From: Bacteroidales bacterium UBA5537
Lineage (GTDB): Bacteria; Bacteroidota; Bacteroidia; Bacteroidales; Lentimicrobiaceae
NCBI GenBank assembly: GCA_002426025.1
Contig: DINP01000124.1
Location: 38,977 to 49,890 of the forward strand
Direction of reading: 5' to 3'
DNA length: 10,914 nucleotides
The notes beneath the pieces are model-generated. The model made no database searches. It had not been told where the DNA came from and saw only the letters and a program-made list of their open reading frames with translations. Positions 1 to 6,758 of the stretch are shown here, piece by piece. Both the position numbers and the translations under genes were made by a program. Positions within the stretch are counted from its first letter, which is position 1. Each line of letters begins with the position of its first letter.

Positions 1-56
1 GGATTTCCGCGAGAATCAAGTATCTGGCGGGCAAAAATATTAGCTATTGAGCTCAT
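1..56 (-). CDS. eno: Enolase, N-terminal fragment (cut by left window edge)
   Basis: Enolase interconverts 2-phosphoglycerate and phosphoenolpyruvate in glycolysis in the cytoplasm. Only the first 18 codons plus two bases are present. They translate as MSSIANIFARQILDSRGN, and the next codon begins CC, consistent with the proline that follows in the family. The match to the conserved enolase N-terminus (I-x-x-R-x-I-L-D-S-R-G-N-P) is close, and this block is diagnostic of the family. The ATG at 54-56 puts the block at the usual distance from the N-terminus. No clear Shine-Dalgarno sequence precedes it; the upstream bases are A/T-rich. It is co-oriented with the ribosomal cluster, but a terminator and a long intergenic region separate them, so it is probably transcribed separately. 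The rest of the gene lies outside the window. Confidence 0.88.
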   Translation of the reverse strand, partial: MSSIANIFARQILDSRGN

Positions 57-195
57 CTGTAAAATTTATTAAATTAGTTTAACTTAGTTTTTCAAAAATT
101 GTTGTCAGGCGAAAGTTCCAGATATCATTCTAAATAGTTGATATTGCTGCTCATTTACAACAGTTGTAGTACAGCATTCTACTTTTACAATTGAG

Positions 196-275
196 CCACC
201 AAAACACTAAATCACAAAAGAACACAAATTTAATTTATTCATTTTGTGTATCTTGGAGTCTTCGTGATTTTGTGG
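196..275. repeat. Degenerate inverted repeat, 33-nt arms, 14-nt A/T-rich centre
   Basis: The left arm (196-228) begins CCACCAAAACAC and ends ACACAAA. The right arm (243-275) begins TTTGTGT and ends GATTTTGTGG. Reverse-complementing the right arm and comparing base by base gives 23 matches in 33, with the outer four and inner seven positions perfect. The spacer (229-242) is made only of A and T apart from one C. Each arm also has a loose internal periodicity of CAC/CAAA units. It could fold as a long imperfect hairpin in RNA from either strand. I recall similar CCACAAAG/CACAAAG-type repeats scattered in intergenic DNA of Bacteroidetes, but I cannot verify family membership here. Confidence 0.6.
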
Positions 276-328
276 CAAGAAATTTTCCGATTTCTACCAG
301 ACAATAGTGGTTTTCAAATTAAAAACCT

Positions 329-376
329 GATAACAAACAAAATGAGGACAAAGTAATAAGATACTTTATCCTCATT
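329..376 (-). terminator. Intrinsic terminator after rplQ
   Basis: Read on the minus strand, this begins 18 bases after the rplQ stop codon. The outer stem pairs 369-376 with 341-348 (AATGAGGA and its complement, 8 perfect pairs). One mismatch follows (368 against 349), then 6 more pairs (362-367 with 350-355) and a six-base loop (356-361). The transcript continues as UUUUGUUUGUUA, a U-rich tail directly after the stem. Position, stem and tail all fit a rho-independent terminator ending the ribosomal operon. The stem is only moderately G/C-rich, so some read-through towards eno is possible. Confidence 0.8.
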
Positions 377-394
377 AAGTTAATCATATCGGTT

Positions 395-931
395 TTACTC
401 TTTGTTGTCAGTTGCTTCAGCAGTTGGTTCTTCTTTTACATCCTCAACAACCGGAGCTTCCGGGGCTTTTTCTACCGGTTTGGCAGGGGCATCAGCAGCA
501 GCTTTGGCTTTTGTGGTGCGGCTACGACGGGTAGTTTTTGCTTTTGGTGCTTCTTTAGCTGCGAGCATGTTTTCGTTGAAATCTACCAACTCCATCATAC
601 ACATTTCGGCATTATCGCCAAGACGGTTACCTGTTTTCAGGATGCGTGTGTAACCACCGGGGCGGCTTGCAACCTTAACAGATACTTCCCTGAACAATAC
701 AGTAACGGCTTCTTTATTCTGTAGGTAGCTGAATACCATCCTGCGCGAATGAGTTGAGTCGTCTTTCGAGCGGGTAATAAGGGGCTCAACATAACTTCTC
801 AATGCCTTGGCTTTTGCCAGTGTGGTATTGATACGCTTATGAAGTATCAGCGAAGAAGCCATGTTCGACAGCATCGCCTTACGGTGTGCGCTTGTCCTGC
901 TAAGATGGTTGACTTTCTTTCCGTGTCTCAT
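395..931 (-). CDS. rplQ: 50S ribosomal protein L17 with long C-terminal tail
   Basis: Large-subunit protein L17 (bL17), which binds 23S rRNA near the exit-tunnel side of the 50S. The N-terminus [20 protein letters not shown] is the family signature. The globular core runs to about residue 124, close to the full length of the E. coli protein (127 aa). Beyond it is a tail of about 54 residues. This starts basic (130-144, [15 protein letters not shown]), then becomes Ala/Pro/Glu-rich and acidic (154-178), and looks disordered. Extended L17 tails are usual in Bacteroidetes, so I do not read it as a fusion. It is the last gene of the operon, 5 bp after rpoA. An AAGGAT overlapping the rpoA stop region sits 9 bases before the ATG and suggests coupled translation. 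Confidence 0.97.
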   Translation of the reverse strand: MRHGKKVNHLSRTSAHRKAMLSNMASSLILHKRINTTLAKAKALRSYVEPLITRSKDDSTHSRRMVFSYLQNKEAVTVLFREVSVKVASRPGGYTRILKTGNRLGDNAEMCMMELVDFNENMLAAKEAPKAKTTRRSRTTKAKAAADAPAKPVEKAPEAPVVEDVKEEPTAEATDNKE

Positions 932-936
932 TTCAA

Positions 937-1929
937 TTAATCCTTATCAAGTTTATATTTTGCAATGTTCATTCCAAATTCCAGGCTTTTCGACTTCACC
1001 AGTTCTTCGAGCTCGGTGAGCGACTTCTTACCGAAGTTGCGGAATTTTAAAAGATCATTTTTATTGTACGATACCAGTTCACCGAGGGTTTCTACATCAG
1101 CAGCCTTGAGGCAGTTGAGTGCGCGAACCGAGAGGTCCATATCAACCAGTTTGGTTTTAAGCAACTGGCGGATGTGTAACGATGTTTCGTCAAACTCTTC
1201 AGCAACAGCTTTCTCTTCGGTATCAATGGTAATTTTCTCGTCTGAGAACAACATAAAATGGTGAATGAGAATGCGGGCTGCCTCTTTAAGGGCCTCTTTC
1301 GGCTGAATAGATCCGTCGCTAACGATATCAAGAATCAGTTTCTCGTAGTCGGTTTTCTGCTCAACGCGGAAATTCTCGATGGTATATTTTACGTTTTTAA
1401 TCGGGGTGTGGATTGAATCAATAGCGATGGTTCCCAGCGGGGCACCAACCACTTTGTTTTCTTCAGCCGGAACATAACCGCGACCTTTGTCAATGGTAAG
1501 GTCAATGGTTAATTTAACCGAAGGCTCCATGTGGCAGATACTTACTTCAGGGTTTAACACCTGAAATACCGATAAAAACTTATTGATATCACCTGCCGAA
1601 AATACATCCTGACCCGAGATAACGAGGTGAACACGCTCGCTGGTTTCGCTGTCGAGAAGACGTTTGAAACGTATTTTTTTCAGGTTCAGGATAATATCGG
1701 TAACATCTTCAACCACGCCTTTAATCGAAGAGAATTCCATATCAACGCCTTCAATTTTCAAAGAAGTAATTGCGAATCCTTCAAGCGATGAAAGGAGTAT
1801 TCTCCTGAGTGCATTGCCGATTGTAATTCCGAAACCCGGTTCAAGAGGCCTGAATTCAAAAGTGCCTTTCGAATCATCAGCTTCGATCATTATAACCTTT
1901 TCAGGCTTTTGAAATGCTAATATTGCCAT
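937..1929 (-). CDS. rpoA: DNA-directed RNA polymerase subunit alpha
   Basis: The alpha subunit dimerises to seed RNA polymerase assembly, and its C-terminal domain contacts promoter UP elements and activators. I start at the ATG at 1927-1929, giving 330 aa beginning [12 protein letters not shown], the N-terminus and length I recall for Bacteroidetes alpha. An in-frame ATG 12 codons upstream (1963-1965) would add [12 protein letters not shown], which is not family-like, and an AGAGGAAG motif lies just before the chosen start. The N-terminal domain (about 1-230) contains [14 protein letters not shown]. The C-terminal domain (about 255-325) contains [19 protein letters not shown], with Arg269 matching the E. 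coli DNA-contacting Arg265, and [12 protein letters not shown]. It follows rpsD by 44 bp and precedes rplQ by 5 bp. Confidence 0.97.
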   Translation of the reverse strand: MAILAFQKPEKVIMIEADDSKGTFEFRPLEPGFGITIGNALRRILLSSLEGFAITSLKIEGVDMEFSSIKGVVEDVTDIILNLKKIRFKRLLDSETSERVHLVISGQDVFSAGDINKFLSVFQVLNPEVSICHMEPSVKLTIDLTIDKGRGYVPAEENKVVGAPLGTIAIDSIHTPIKNVKYTIENFRVEQKTDYEKLILDIVSDGSIQPKEALKEAARILIHHFMLFSDEKITIDTEEKAVAEEFDETSLHIRQLLKTKLVDMDLSVRALNCLKAADVETLGELVSYNKNDLLKFRNFGKKSLTELEELVKSKSLEFGMNIAKYKLDKD

Positions 1930-1973
1930 ATTTTCTTCCTCTTGTGTAATGAATTTGTTGACCAATAAAACCG

Positions 1974-2579
1974 TTACTTCGAATACAACTCGACGATGAG
2001 CTGCTCTTTGATATTTTCAGGAATATCTTCACGGGTAGGAAGACTAACCAATTTCCCTTTCATGAGGGTGCTATCCCACTCAAGCCATGGATAGGTATTG
2101 CGTTTTGCAGCCAAAGCTTCCTGAATCACCTCAAGTGATTTCGATTTTTCGCGGACAGCAATAACATCACCCAGCTTTACTTCGTAAGAAGGAACATTGA
2201 CAACACTTCCGTTAACGGTAATGTGACGATGTGAAACAAGCTGACGGGCGCCATTACGCGAAGGAGCAATACCAAGGCGGAATACCATGTTGTCGAGTCT
2301 CGATTCGATAAGCTGTAGCAGTACCTCACCGGTAATACCTTTTTTACGGGTTGCTTTATGGAAAACATTCTTAAACTGCTTCTCGAGAATGCCATAAGTA
2401 TATTTGGCTTTCTGCTTTTCCTGAAGCTGAATTCCGTATTCTGAAAGCTTTTTACGCCTTTTCGAATTTCCGTGCATACCCGGACCGTAGTTTTTCTTTT
2501 CGAAATACTTATCGGGACCGTAAATCGGATCTTTGAACTTGCGTGCAATTTTGGTTTTTGGACCTATGTACCTGGCCAT
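1974..2579 (-). CDS. rpsD: 30S ribosomal protein S4 (zinc-free form)
   Basis: S4 (uS4) is a primary 16S rRNA binder that nucleates assembly of the 30S body. The 201-aa product begins [15 protein letters not shown] and has the [17 protein letters not shown] segment. An S4 RNA-binding domain lies at about 92-155 ([37 protein letters not shown]). There are no cysteines at all, so it is the C-minus form lacking the N-terminal zinc site seen in some bacterial S4 proteins. Its 105-bp upstream gap is the largest in the cluster and contains three dyads. S4 represses the alpha operon in E. coli, where the target is the rpsM leader; whether it acts on this gap is only a hypothesis. No Shine-Dalgarno is visible before the ATG. 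Confidence 0.97.
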   Translation of the reverse strand: MARYIGPKTKIARKFKDPIYGPDKYFEKKNYGPGMHGNSKRRKKLSEYGIQLQEKQKAKYTYGILEKQFKNVFHKATRKKGITGEVLLQLIESRLDNMVFRLGIAPSRNGARQLVSHRHITVNGSVVNVPSYEVKLGDVIAVREKSKSLEVIQEALAAKRNTYPWLEWDSTLMKGKLVSLPTREDIPENIKEQLIVELYSK

Positions 2580-2684
2580 AATTACTTGTTATTTTATGAT
2601 CATTTTGTTTTTCTGTCAGAAGCCGTGCCACGGAAACAACAAACATCCTGTGAAAGAATATCCGGGGCAAAGACAACCGGGTAA
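2580..2684 (-). promoter_or_regulatory. rpsK-rpsD intergenic spacer with three dyads (possible regulatory site)
   Basis: At 105 bp this is the longest gap inside the operon. It contains three perfect short dyads: ATGATCAT (2596-2603), TTCTG-T-CAGAA (2611-2621) and CCGTG-C-CACGG (2623-2633). The last two are separated by one base. There is no U-rich run after them in the direction of transcription that would make a clear terminator, and I see no TAnnTTTG promoter motif. They could form small hairpins in the mRNA leader of rpsD, or mark a protein-binding or mRNA-processing site. This is an observation of structure, and the function is unproven. Confidence 0.35.
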
Positions 2685-3074
2685 TTAAACCCTTCTTCTT
2701 TTTGGAGGACGGCAACCATTGTGTGGCAATGGAGTAACATCCATAATTTCAGTAACTTCAATACCTGAAGCGTGGATGGTACGGATTGCTGATTCCCTGC
2801 CCGAGCCTGGTCCTTTTACAAAGACTTTTACTTTGCGCAGGCCCATATCATAAGCCACTTTCGCACAATCGGTAGCAGCCATCTGGGCAGCATACGGAGT
2901 GTTTTTCTTCGATCCCCTGAAGCCCATTTTACCGGCCGATGCCCAACTGATAACCTGTCCGGCATTGTTGGTAAGGGAAATAATGATATTGTTGAACGAA
3001 GCGGTTACGTATGCACGTCCGATGGGATCAACTTTAACAATTTTCTTCTTTGATGTTTTAGCAGTTTTTGCCAT
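2685..3074 (-). CDS. rpsK: 30S ribosomal protein S11
   Basis: S11 (uS11) sits on the platform of the 30S subunit near the mRNA exit and contacts 16S rRNA. The 129-aa product has the expected length. It carries the conserved blocks [16 protein letters not shown] (21-36), [20 protein letters not shown] (45-64) and [13 protein letters not shown] (87-99). The C-terminus [19 protein letters not shown] is the family signature, with the basic tail that reaches into rRNA. It lies between rpsM and rpsD, the standard alpha-operon order. The start [11 protein letters not shown] is the only sensible one; a GGAG occurs roughly 14 bases upstream, rather far for a typical Shine-Dalgarno. Confidence 0.98.
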   Translation of the reverse strand: MAKTAKTSKKKIVKVDPIGRAYVTASFNNIIISLTNNAGQVISWASAGKMGFRGSKKNTPYAAQMAATDCAKVAYDMGLRKVKVFVKGPGSGRESAIRTIHASGIEVTEIMDVTPLPHNGCRPPKRRRV

Positions 3075-3127
3075 AACAATTATTTTTCTCCAATTCGTTT
3101 GTTTTTACTACAGGGTTAAGCTATTTC

Positions 3128-3508
3128 TTAACCTTTAGTTGCTTTCTTTTTGTTGGCAACAGTTTTCTTCTTCCCTTTACGGGTACGGGCATTGTTTTTA
3201 GTACTCTGTCCGCGAAGTGGTAAACCAAGACGATGCCTGATTCCACGGTAGCAACCAATATCCATCAGTCGCTTGATGTTAGTCTGAACTTCGCTGCGAA
3301 GGGCTCCCTCTACTTTAATCTGATCGCCAATGATAGTACGAATCGCGTTCTGCTCATCATCGTCCCAGTCCTGAACTTTTTTATTAAAATCCACACCGGC
3401 AGTTTTCAGAATCATCTGCGCAGTACTGCGTCCGATGCCGTAAATATAGGTCAGTCCTATTTCGCCTCTTTTGTTTTTGGGTAAGTCAATACCAGCAATA
3501 CGTGCCAT
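3128..3508 (-). CDS. rpsM: 30S ribosomal protein S13
   Basis: S13 (uS13) in the 30S head contacts P-site tRNA and forms intersubunit bridges with 23S rRNA and L5. The 126-aa product begins [20 protein letters not shown]. It has the helix-two-turn-helix segment [18 protein letters not shown] (21-38), then [21 protein letters not shown] (86-106) and a lysine/arginine-rich C-terminal tail (107-126). That is the usual family layout and length. It starts 28 bp after rpmJ and is followed by rpsK after 53 bp. In E. coli the S4 autoregulatory site lies just upstream of this gene; here the gap to rpmJ is too short to hold an obvious pseudoknot of that type. Confidence 0.98.
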   Translation of the reverse strand: MARIAGIDLPKNKRGEIGLTYIYGIGRSTAQMILKTAGVDFNKKVQDWDDDEQNAIRTIIGDQIKVEGALRSEVQTNIKRLMDIGCYRGIRHRLGLPLRGQSTKNNARTRKGKKKTVANKKKATKG

Positions 3509-3536
3509 ATTGTTTTATTATTTGAAGTTAATTCAA

Positions 3537-3653
3537 TTATCCTTGCCTTTGTTTAAATTTCGGGTTCTTCTTGTTGATAATGTACAAGCGCCCCTTCCTT
3601 CTGACGATTTTACAGTCAGGTGTTCTCTTCTTGACAGATGCTCTTACTTTCAT
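3537..3653 (-). CDS. rpmJ: 50S ribosomal protein L36, zinc-free (C-minus) form
   Basis: This small 38-aa gene was found by direct translation. It begins [20 protein letters not shown] and ends KFKQRQG, the full family length. L36 (bL36) is a late-assembling 50S protein that bridges 23S rRNA domains. Zinc-binding L36 has Cys11, Cys14, Cys27 and His33. Here these positions are Thr11, Cys14, Asn27 and Phe33, so only one of four ligands remains and zinc binding is not expected. This is the C-minus type known in several phyla, including Bacteroidetes. It lies between infA (17-bp gap) and rpsM (28-bp gap), the canonical position. Confidence 0.95.
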   Translation of the reverse strand: MKVRASVKKRTPDCKIVRRKGRLYIINKKNPKFKQRQG

Positions 3654-3670
3654 TTTCCAGGATTGTTTGT

Positions 3671-3889
3671 TTATTTGTATCTGAAAATTATTCTTCCTTT
3701 TGTCAGGTCGTAGGGCGACATTTCAAGTTTTACCTTGTCTCCGGGTAGAATCTTGATGTAGTGCATCCTCATTTTACCCGAAATATGAGCAATAATGATG
3801 TGCCCGTTCTCAAGTTCAACACGAAACATTGCGTTACCCAATGATTCGGTAACGGTTCCGTCCTGTTCTATCGAAATTTGCTTCGCCAT
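3671..3889 (-). CDS. infA: Translation initiation factor IF-1
   Basis: IF-1 binds the A site of the 30S subunit during initiation and supports IF-2 and IF-3. The 72-aa product is a single S1-like OB fold. It begins [20 protein letters not shown], has the conserved core [20 protein letters not shown] (22-41), and ends with the [20 protein letters not shown] region typical of the factor. Length and motifs match the bacterial family throughout. It lies 11 bp after map and 17 bp before rpmJ. The start is preceded by an A-rich stretch (AAAATAATAA) rather than a Shine-Dalgarno, as is common in Bacteroidetes. Confidence 0.98.
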   Translation of the reverse strand: MAKQISIEQDGTVTESLGNAMFRVELENGHIIIAHISGKMRMHYIKILPGDKVKLEMSPYDLTKGRIIFRYK

Positions 3890-3900
3890 TTATTATTTTG

Positions 3901-4680
3901 TTATGTGTTTGTTTTCAGTACTTCTTCAATTTCATCGAAAGAAGATAGAATTTCGGTTTCCCCTGCTTTAATTGCAATCGCGTGTTCGTAATGGGCAGAG
4001 GGCTTACGATCAGCTGTTCTGATTGTCCAACCGTCTTTCTCCTGCACCACCGAGCGAACCCCGAGATTGATCATTGGCTCAATGCAGATAACCATTCCTG
4101 GCTGAAGCATGGTGCCTACTCCCCTTTTCCCATAATTGGGAACTTCAGGTTTCTCGTGAAGATGTCGGCCAAGTCCATGTCCAACCAGATCGCGAACCAC
4201 CGAATAACCAAAACCTTCAACGTATGTTTGAATTTCGTATCCGATATCGCCTACCCGTTTCCCGGCTTTAGCAGCATCAATTCCCTTGTAGAGCGATTCT
4301 TTGGTACGTTCCATCAGCAGTCTGACTTCTTCGCTGACTTCGCCAACTGCAAAAGAGTAAGCTGAGTCACCATAAAATCCATTCATAATCACGCCGCAAT
4401 CAACCGAAACAAGATCTCCATCACGCAATTCCAGTTTCCCCGGAATTCCATGAACAACCACATCGTTTACCGATACACAAAGGGTGCCGGGAAATCCGCC
4501 ATAACCTTTGAACCCGGGAACCGCTTTGTGGTCGCGGATAAATGTTTCTGCGATCTTGTCAAGCTCTCCGGTTGTGACACCGGGTTTAATATGCCTGGCA
4601 ATTTCGGCTAGGGTTTTACCAACAAGTAAAGAACTTAACCTTATTAATTCTATTTCTTCTTCAGTTTTGTAATGGATCAT
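3901..4680 (-). CDS. map: Methionine aminopeptidase, type I
   Basis: Removes the initiator methionine from nascent proteins with small second residues, acting at the ribosome in the cytoplasm. The 259-aa product has the pita-bread fold of type Ia enzymes, with no N-terminal extension and no type II insert. The five metal ligands can be placed: Asp94 (VSVDCGV), Asp105 (FYGDSAYSF), His168 (VGHGLGRHLHE), Glu201 (CIEPMIN) and Glu232 (AHYEHAIAI). The substrate-binding His77 lies in VVVHGIPG. All are intact, so the enzyme should be active. It follows secY by 30 bp and precedes infA by 11 bp. There is no adk between secY and map, unlike the Bacillus arrangement. Confidence 0.97.
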   Translation of the reverse strand: MIHYKTEEEIELIRLSSLLVGKTLAEIARHIKPGVTTGELDKIAETFIRDHKAVPGFKGYGGFPGTLCVSVNDVVVHGIPGKLELRDGDLVSVDCGVIMNGFYGDSAYSFAVGEVSEEVRLLMERTKESLYKGIDAAKAGKRVGDIGYEIQTYVEGFGYSVVRDLVGHGLGRHLHEKPEVPNYGKRGVGTMLQPGMVICIEPMINLGVRSVVQEKDGWTIRTADRKPSAHYEHAIAIKAGETEILSSFDEIEEVLKTNT

Positions 4681-4710
4681 TCTACTGAATTCAAACCAGT
4701 AACTGCTGAA

Positions 4711-6069
4711 TTATCCCATACTTATTGATGAACGCCCTTTGATACGTCCTGACTTGGTCAGTCCGTCATAGTGCCTCATCAACAGATGGCTTTCAATTTG
4801 TTGCAAAGTATCGAGCACAACACCCACGAGAATCAGCAGTGAAGTTCCTCCGAAAAAGTGGGAGAACTGAGTTGATACCCCTATATGACCAACAATTGCA
4901 GGCATTATTGCTACAAAAGCCAGAAACATAGAGCCGGGCAATGTAATACGCGACATTATCTGATCGATAAACTCAGCTGTTCGTTTGCCGGGTTTAACAC
5001 CAGGAATAAAACCATTGTTCTTCTTCATATCCTCAGCCATCTGATTAGGGTTAATCGTAATAGCAGTATAAAAATAGGTGAAGACAATGATCAGTAAAGC
5101 GAATACAAAGTTATACCAAAAACCCTGTATATTCGTAAAAGCGGCAGCAAAACCCGAAAGTGCTTCAGATGATGCAAAGCCGGCCAGTGTCAAAGGCAGA
5201 AACATAATTGCCTGTGCAAAGATGATCGGCATAACACCAGCAGCATTTACTTTCAGCGGAATGTATTGACGTACACCACCATATTGTTTGTTGCCGACAA
5301 TGCGTTTTGCATACTGCACAGGAATTTTCCTGGTCCCCTGAACAAGCAGGATACTCAACAAAATTACTCCTATCAGTACAGCGAGTTCAACAATAAATAT
5401 TACCAGACCACCACCTTTCTGCTCCATACGCGAAACGAGTTCACCAAAGAGTGCAAAAGGAAGGCGTGCAATAATACCGATCATAATGATCAGGGAGATA
5501 CCGTTACCAATTCCTTTATCTGTAATTTTTTCGCCAAGCCACATTACAAATAGCGTACCGGAAATCAGGATGATGACCGACGACACCCAGAAGAAAGTGG
5601 ATGGAACAGTTACTGCAGGATCAAACGGCGTAATAGCCTGTGCCGGAAGCTGTGAAACCAGGTTGGCAATATAGCCGGGAGCCTGGAAACCAGTTATCAG
5701 TACAGTCAGATAGCGGGTAATCTGGTTGATCTTCTTACGACCGCTTTCGCCTTCTTTCTGAAGTTTCTGGAAGTAAGGAATGGCCATACCAAGCAACTGC
5801 ACCACAATAGATGCAGAAATGTAAGGCATAATTCCCAATGCGAAGATTGAAGCATTGGAGAAAGCACCGCCCGAAAACATATTAAGCAGGCCAAGTAATC
5901 CGCCACTGGTCTGATTTTGCAGATTGGCCAGTTGGTTTGGATCAACACCCGGAAGCACAACATAAGATCCGAGTCGGTAGAGCATCACGATACCAATGGT
6001 GTACATGATGCGTTTCCGCAATTCTTCAATCTTATAAATGTTCCGTATTGTCTGTATTAGTCTTTTCAT
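4711..6069 (-). CDS. secY: Protein translocase subunit SecY
   Basis: SecY is the channel of the Sec translocon in the inner membrane. The 452-aa product shows ten membrane segments at roughly 22-40, 75-98, 118-138, 158-178, 189-206, 222-243, 273-295, 318-338, 378-396 and 408-426. A plug-like segment (about 55-72, GGLLGLLNMFSGGAFSNAS) leads into TM2, which carries ALGIMPYISASIVVQLL. The cytosolic loop with NGFIPGVKPGKRTAEFI (352-368) is the conserved ribosome/SecA-facing loop. The length is slightly above the E. coli protein (443 aa). It begins 7 bp after rplO, the usual partner, and no Shine-Dalgarno is visible. SecE and SecG are not encoded here, as expected. Confidence 0.98.
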   Translation of the reverse strand: MKRLIQTIRNIYKIEELRKRIMYTIGIVMLYRLGSYVVLPGVDPNQLANLQNQTSGGLLGLLNMFSGGAFSNASIFALGIMPYISASIVVQLLGMAIPYFQKLQKEGESGRKKINQITRYLTVLITGFQAPGYIANLVSQLPAQAITPFDPAVTVPSTFFWVSSVIILISGTLFVMWLGEKITDKGIGNGISLIIMIGIIARLPFALFGELVSRMEQKGGGLVIFIVELAVLIGVILLSILLVQGTRKIPVQYAKRIVGNKQYGGVRQYIPLKVNAAGVMPIIFAQAIMFLPLTLAGFASSEALSGFAAAFTNIQGFWYNFVFALLIIVFTYFYTAITINPNQMAEDMKKNNGFIPGVKPGKRTAEFIDQIMSRITLPGSMFLAFVAIMPAIVGHIGVSTQFSHFFGGTSLLILVGVVLDTLQQIESHLLMRHYDGLTKSGRIKGRSSISMG

Positions 6070-6076
6070 CTAAAGT

Positions 6077-6523
6077 CTAGATTTTGATTGCCTGACCACC
6101 ATTTGATTCAATTGCTTTAGCAGCAGAAGCTGAAAAAGCGTGAGCTTTTACATCAACTTTGGCAGTAAGTTCGCCACGGCCGAGTATTTTGATCCTGTCG
6201 TTTTTTGAAGCAATACCGTTTCCAACCAGGAAATCAATATCAATTACTTCAACATTTTTGGAAGAAGCAAGCAGTTGGATTACATCGAGATTAATACTCC
6301 GATACTCCACCCGGTTAATATTGGTAAATCCAAATTTTGGCAGGCGCCTGTAAATTGGCATCTGGCCTCCTTCAAAACCAAACCTCCGGCTATAGCCTGA
6401 GCGTGATTTCTGGCCTTTATGACCACGGGTAGCAGTTCCGCCTCCGCCTGATCCTTGTCCGCGGGCAATTCTTTTACTATTTTTAGTAGCGCCCTTAGCC
6501 GGTTTAAGATTACTTAAATCCAT
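6077..6523 (-). CDS. rplO: 50S ribosomal protein L15
   Basis: L15 (uL15) is a late-assembly protein that threads through 23S rRNA near the central protuberance. The 148-aa product begins MDLSNLKPAKGATKNSKRIA. It then has the glycine- and arginine-rich extended segment GQGSGGGGTATRGHKGQKSR (22-41) followed by FEGGQMPIYRRLPKFGF (50-66), both hallmarks of the family. The C-terminal globular part ends at KAIESNGGQAIKI. It stops with TAG, unlike the TAA used by most of its neighbours. It sits between rpmD (30-bp gap) and secY (7-bp gap), as in the standard spc operon. Confidence 0.98.
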   Translation of the reverse strand: MDLSNLKPAKGATKNSKRIARGQGSGGGGTATRGHKGQKSRSGYSRRFGFEGGQMPIYRRLPKFGFTNINRVEYRSINLDVIQLLASSKNVEVIDIDFLVGNGIASKNDRIKILGRGELTAKVDVKAHAFSASAAKAIESNGGQAIKI

Positions 6524-6553
6524 AATGTCTTTCCGATTAACGTTGTATATTAA

Positions 6554-6733
6554 TTAGATTTCTTCAACTTTCAGCAGGTGATTGAGCTTAGCAATCATAC
6601 CTTCAATCTGCGGGGTTGCAACCACTTCAATCGGGCGGCCCACTTTTGCAATTCCCAGGGCTTTCAATGTCCGTTTCTGACGTTCGGGCTGATTGATTCC
6701 GCTCCTTATCTGTGTTACTTTCAGTTTTTTCAT
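6554..6733 (-). CDS. rpmD: 50S ribosomal protein L30
   Basis: This 59-aa gene was found by direct translation of the gap between rpsE and rplO. It begins MKKLKVTQIRSGINQPERQK, continues with a TLKALGIAKVGRPIEV segment and ends NHLLKVEEI. This is the bacterial uL30 pattern: a short ferredoxin-like fold with the S-x-I-x-x-P-x-x-Q-x-x-T-L-x-x-L-G-L core, at the usual length of about 60 aa. L30 contacts 23S rRNA and 5S-proximal regions in the 50S. It is positioned 25 bp after rpsE and 30 bp before rplO, exactly where L30 belongs. Some bacteria lack L30; this one retains it. Confidence 0.96.
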   Translation of the reverse strand: MKKLKVTQIRSGINQPERQKRTLKALGIAKVGRPIEVVATPQIEGMIAKLNHLLKVEEI

Positions 6734-6758
6734 CTTGCTATTTTTTAACGGTTGTAAA

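Larger units (their letters stand above)
57..394. other. Intergenic region between rplQ and eno
   Basis: This 338-bp stretch has no convincing reading frame on either strand and is visibly more A/T-rich than the genes. On the rplQ side it holds a terminator hairpin (about 329-376). In the middle is a degenerate inverted repeat (196-275), and nearer eno a 13-nt palindrome (156-168). The eno promoter should lie here, but I cannot identify one with confidence. The only exact match to the Bacteroidetes -7 motif TAnnTTTG on the minus strand (complement of 225-232) lies inside the inverted repeat and has no obvious -33 partner. Confidence 0.8.

Noticed and set aside
1..50. Short plus-strand frame ending in TGA at 48-50 (ISARIKYLAGKNISY)
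   Set aside because: The opposite strand gives a clear enolase N-terminus over the same bases, so a convergent gene end here is very unlikely.
225..232. Minus-strand TAAATTTG, matching the Bacteroidetes -7 promoter motif
   Set aside because: No TTTG-like -33 element is found at the right distance upstream, the site lies inside the inverted repeat, and such a match is expected by chance in A/T-rich DNA. Not strong enough to call the eno promoter.
402..653. Plus-strand open frame of 83 codons opposite rplQ
   Set aside because: It is antisense to the L17 coding region and its composition mirrors the Ala/Lys-rich tail codons. It has no recognisable domain or independent context.
1930..1965. 12-codon N-terminal extension of rpoA
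   Set aside because: The extension [12 protein letters not shown] is not found in alpha subunits as I know them, and a purine-rich Shine-Dalgarno-like motif lies just before the internal ATG. The start at 1929 was chosen.
2509..2715. Minus-strand 68-codon frame spanning the rpsK-rpsD gap
   Set aside because: It overlaps the 3' end of rpsK and the 5' end of rpsD in a different frame, and the product is basic and unpatterned. The gap is better treated as non-coding.
3982..4365. Plus-strand open frame of 127 codons opposite map
   Set aside because: It lies wholly within the well-supported methionine aminopeptidase gene, and its product shows no family features. It is a shadow of the real gene.
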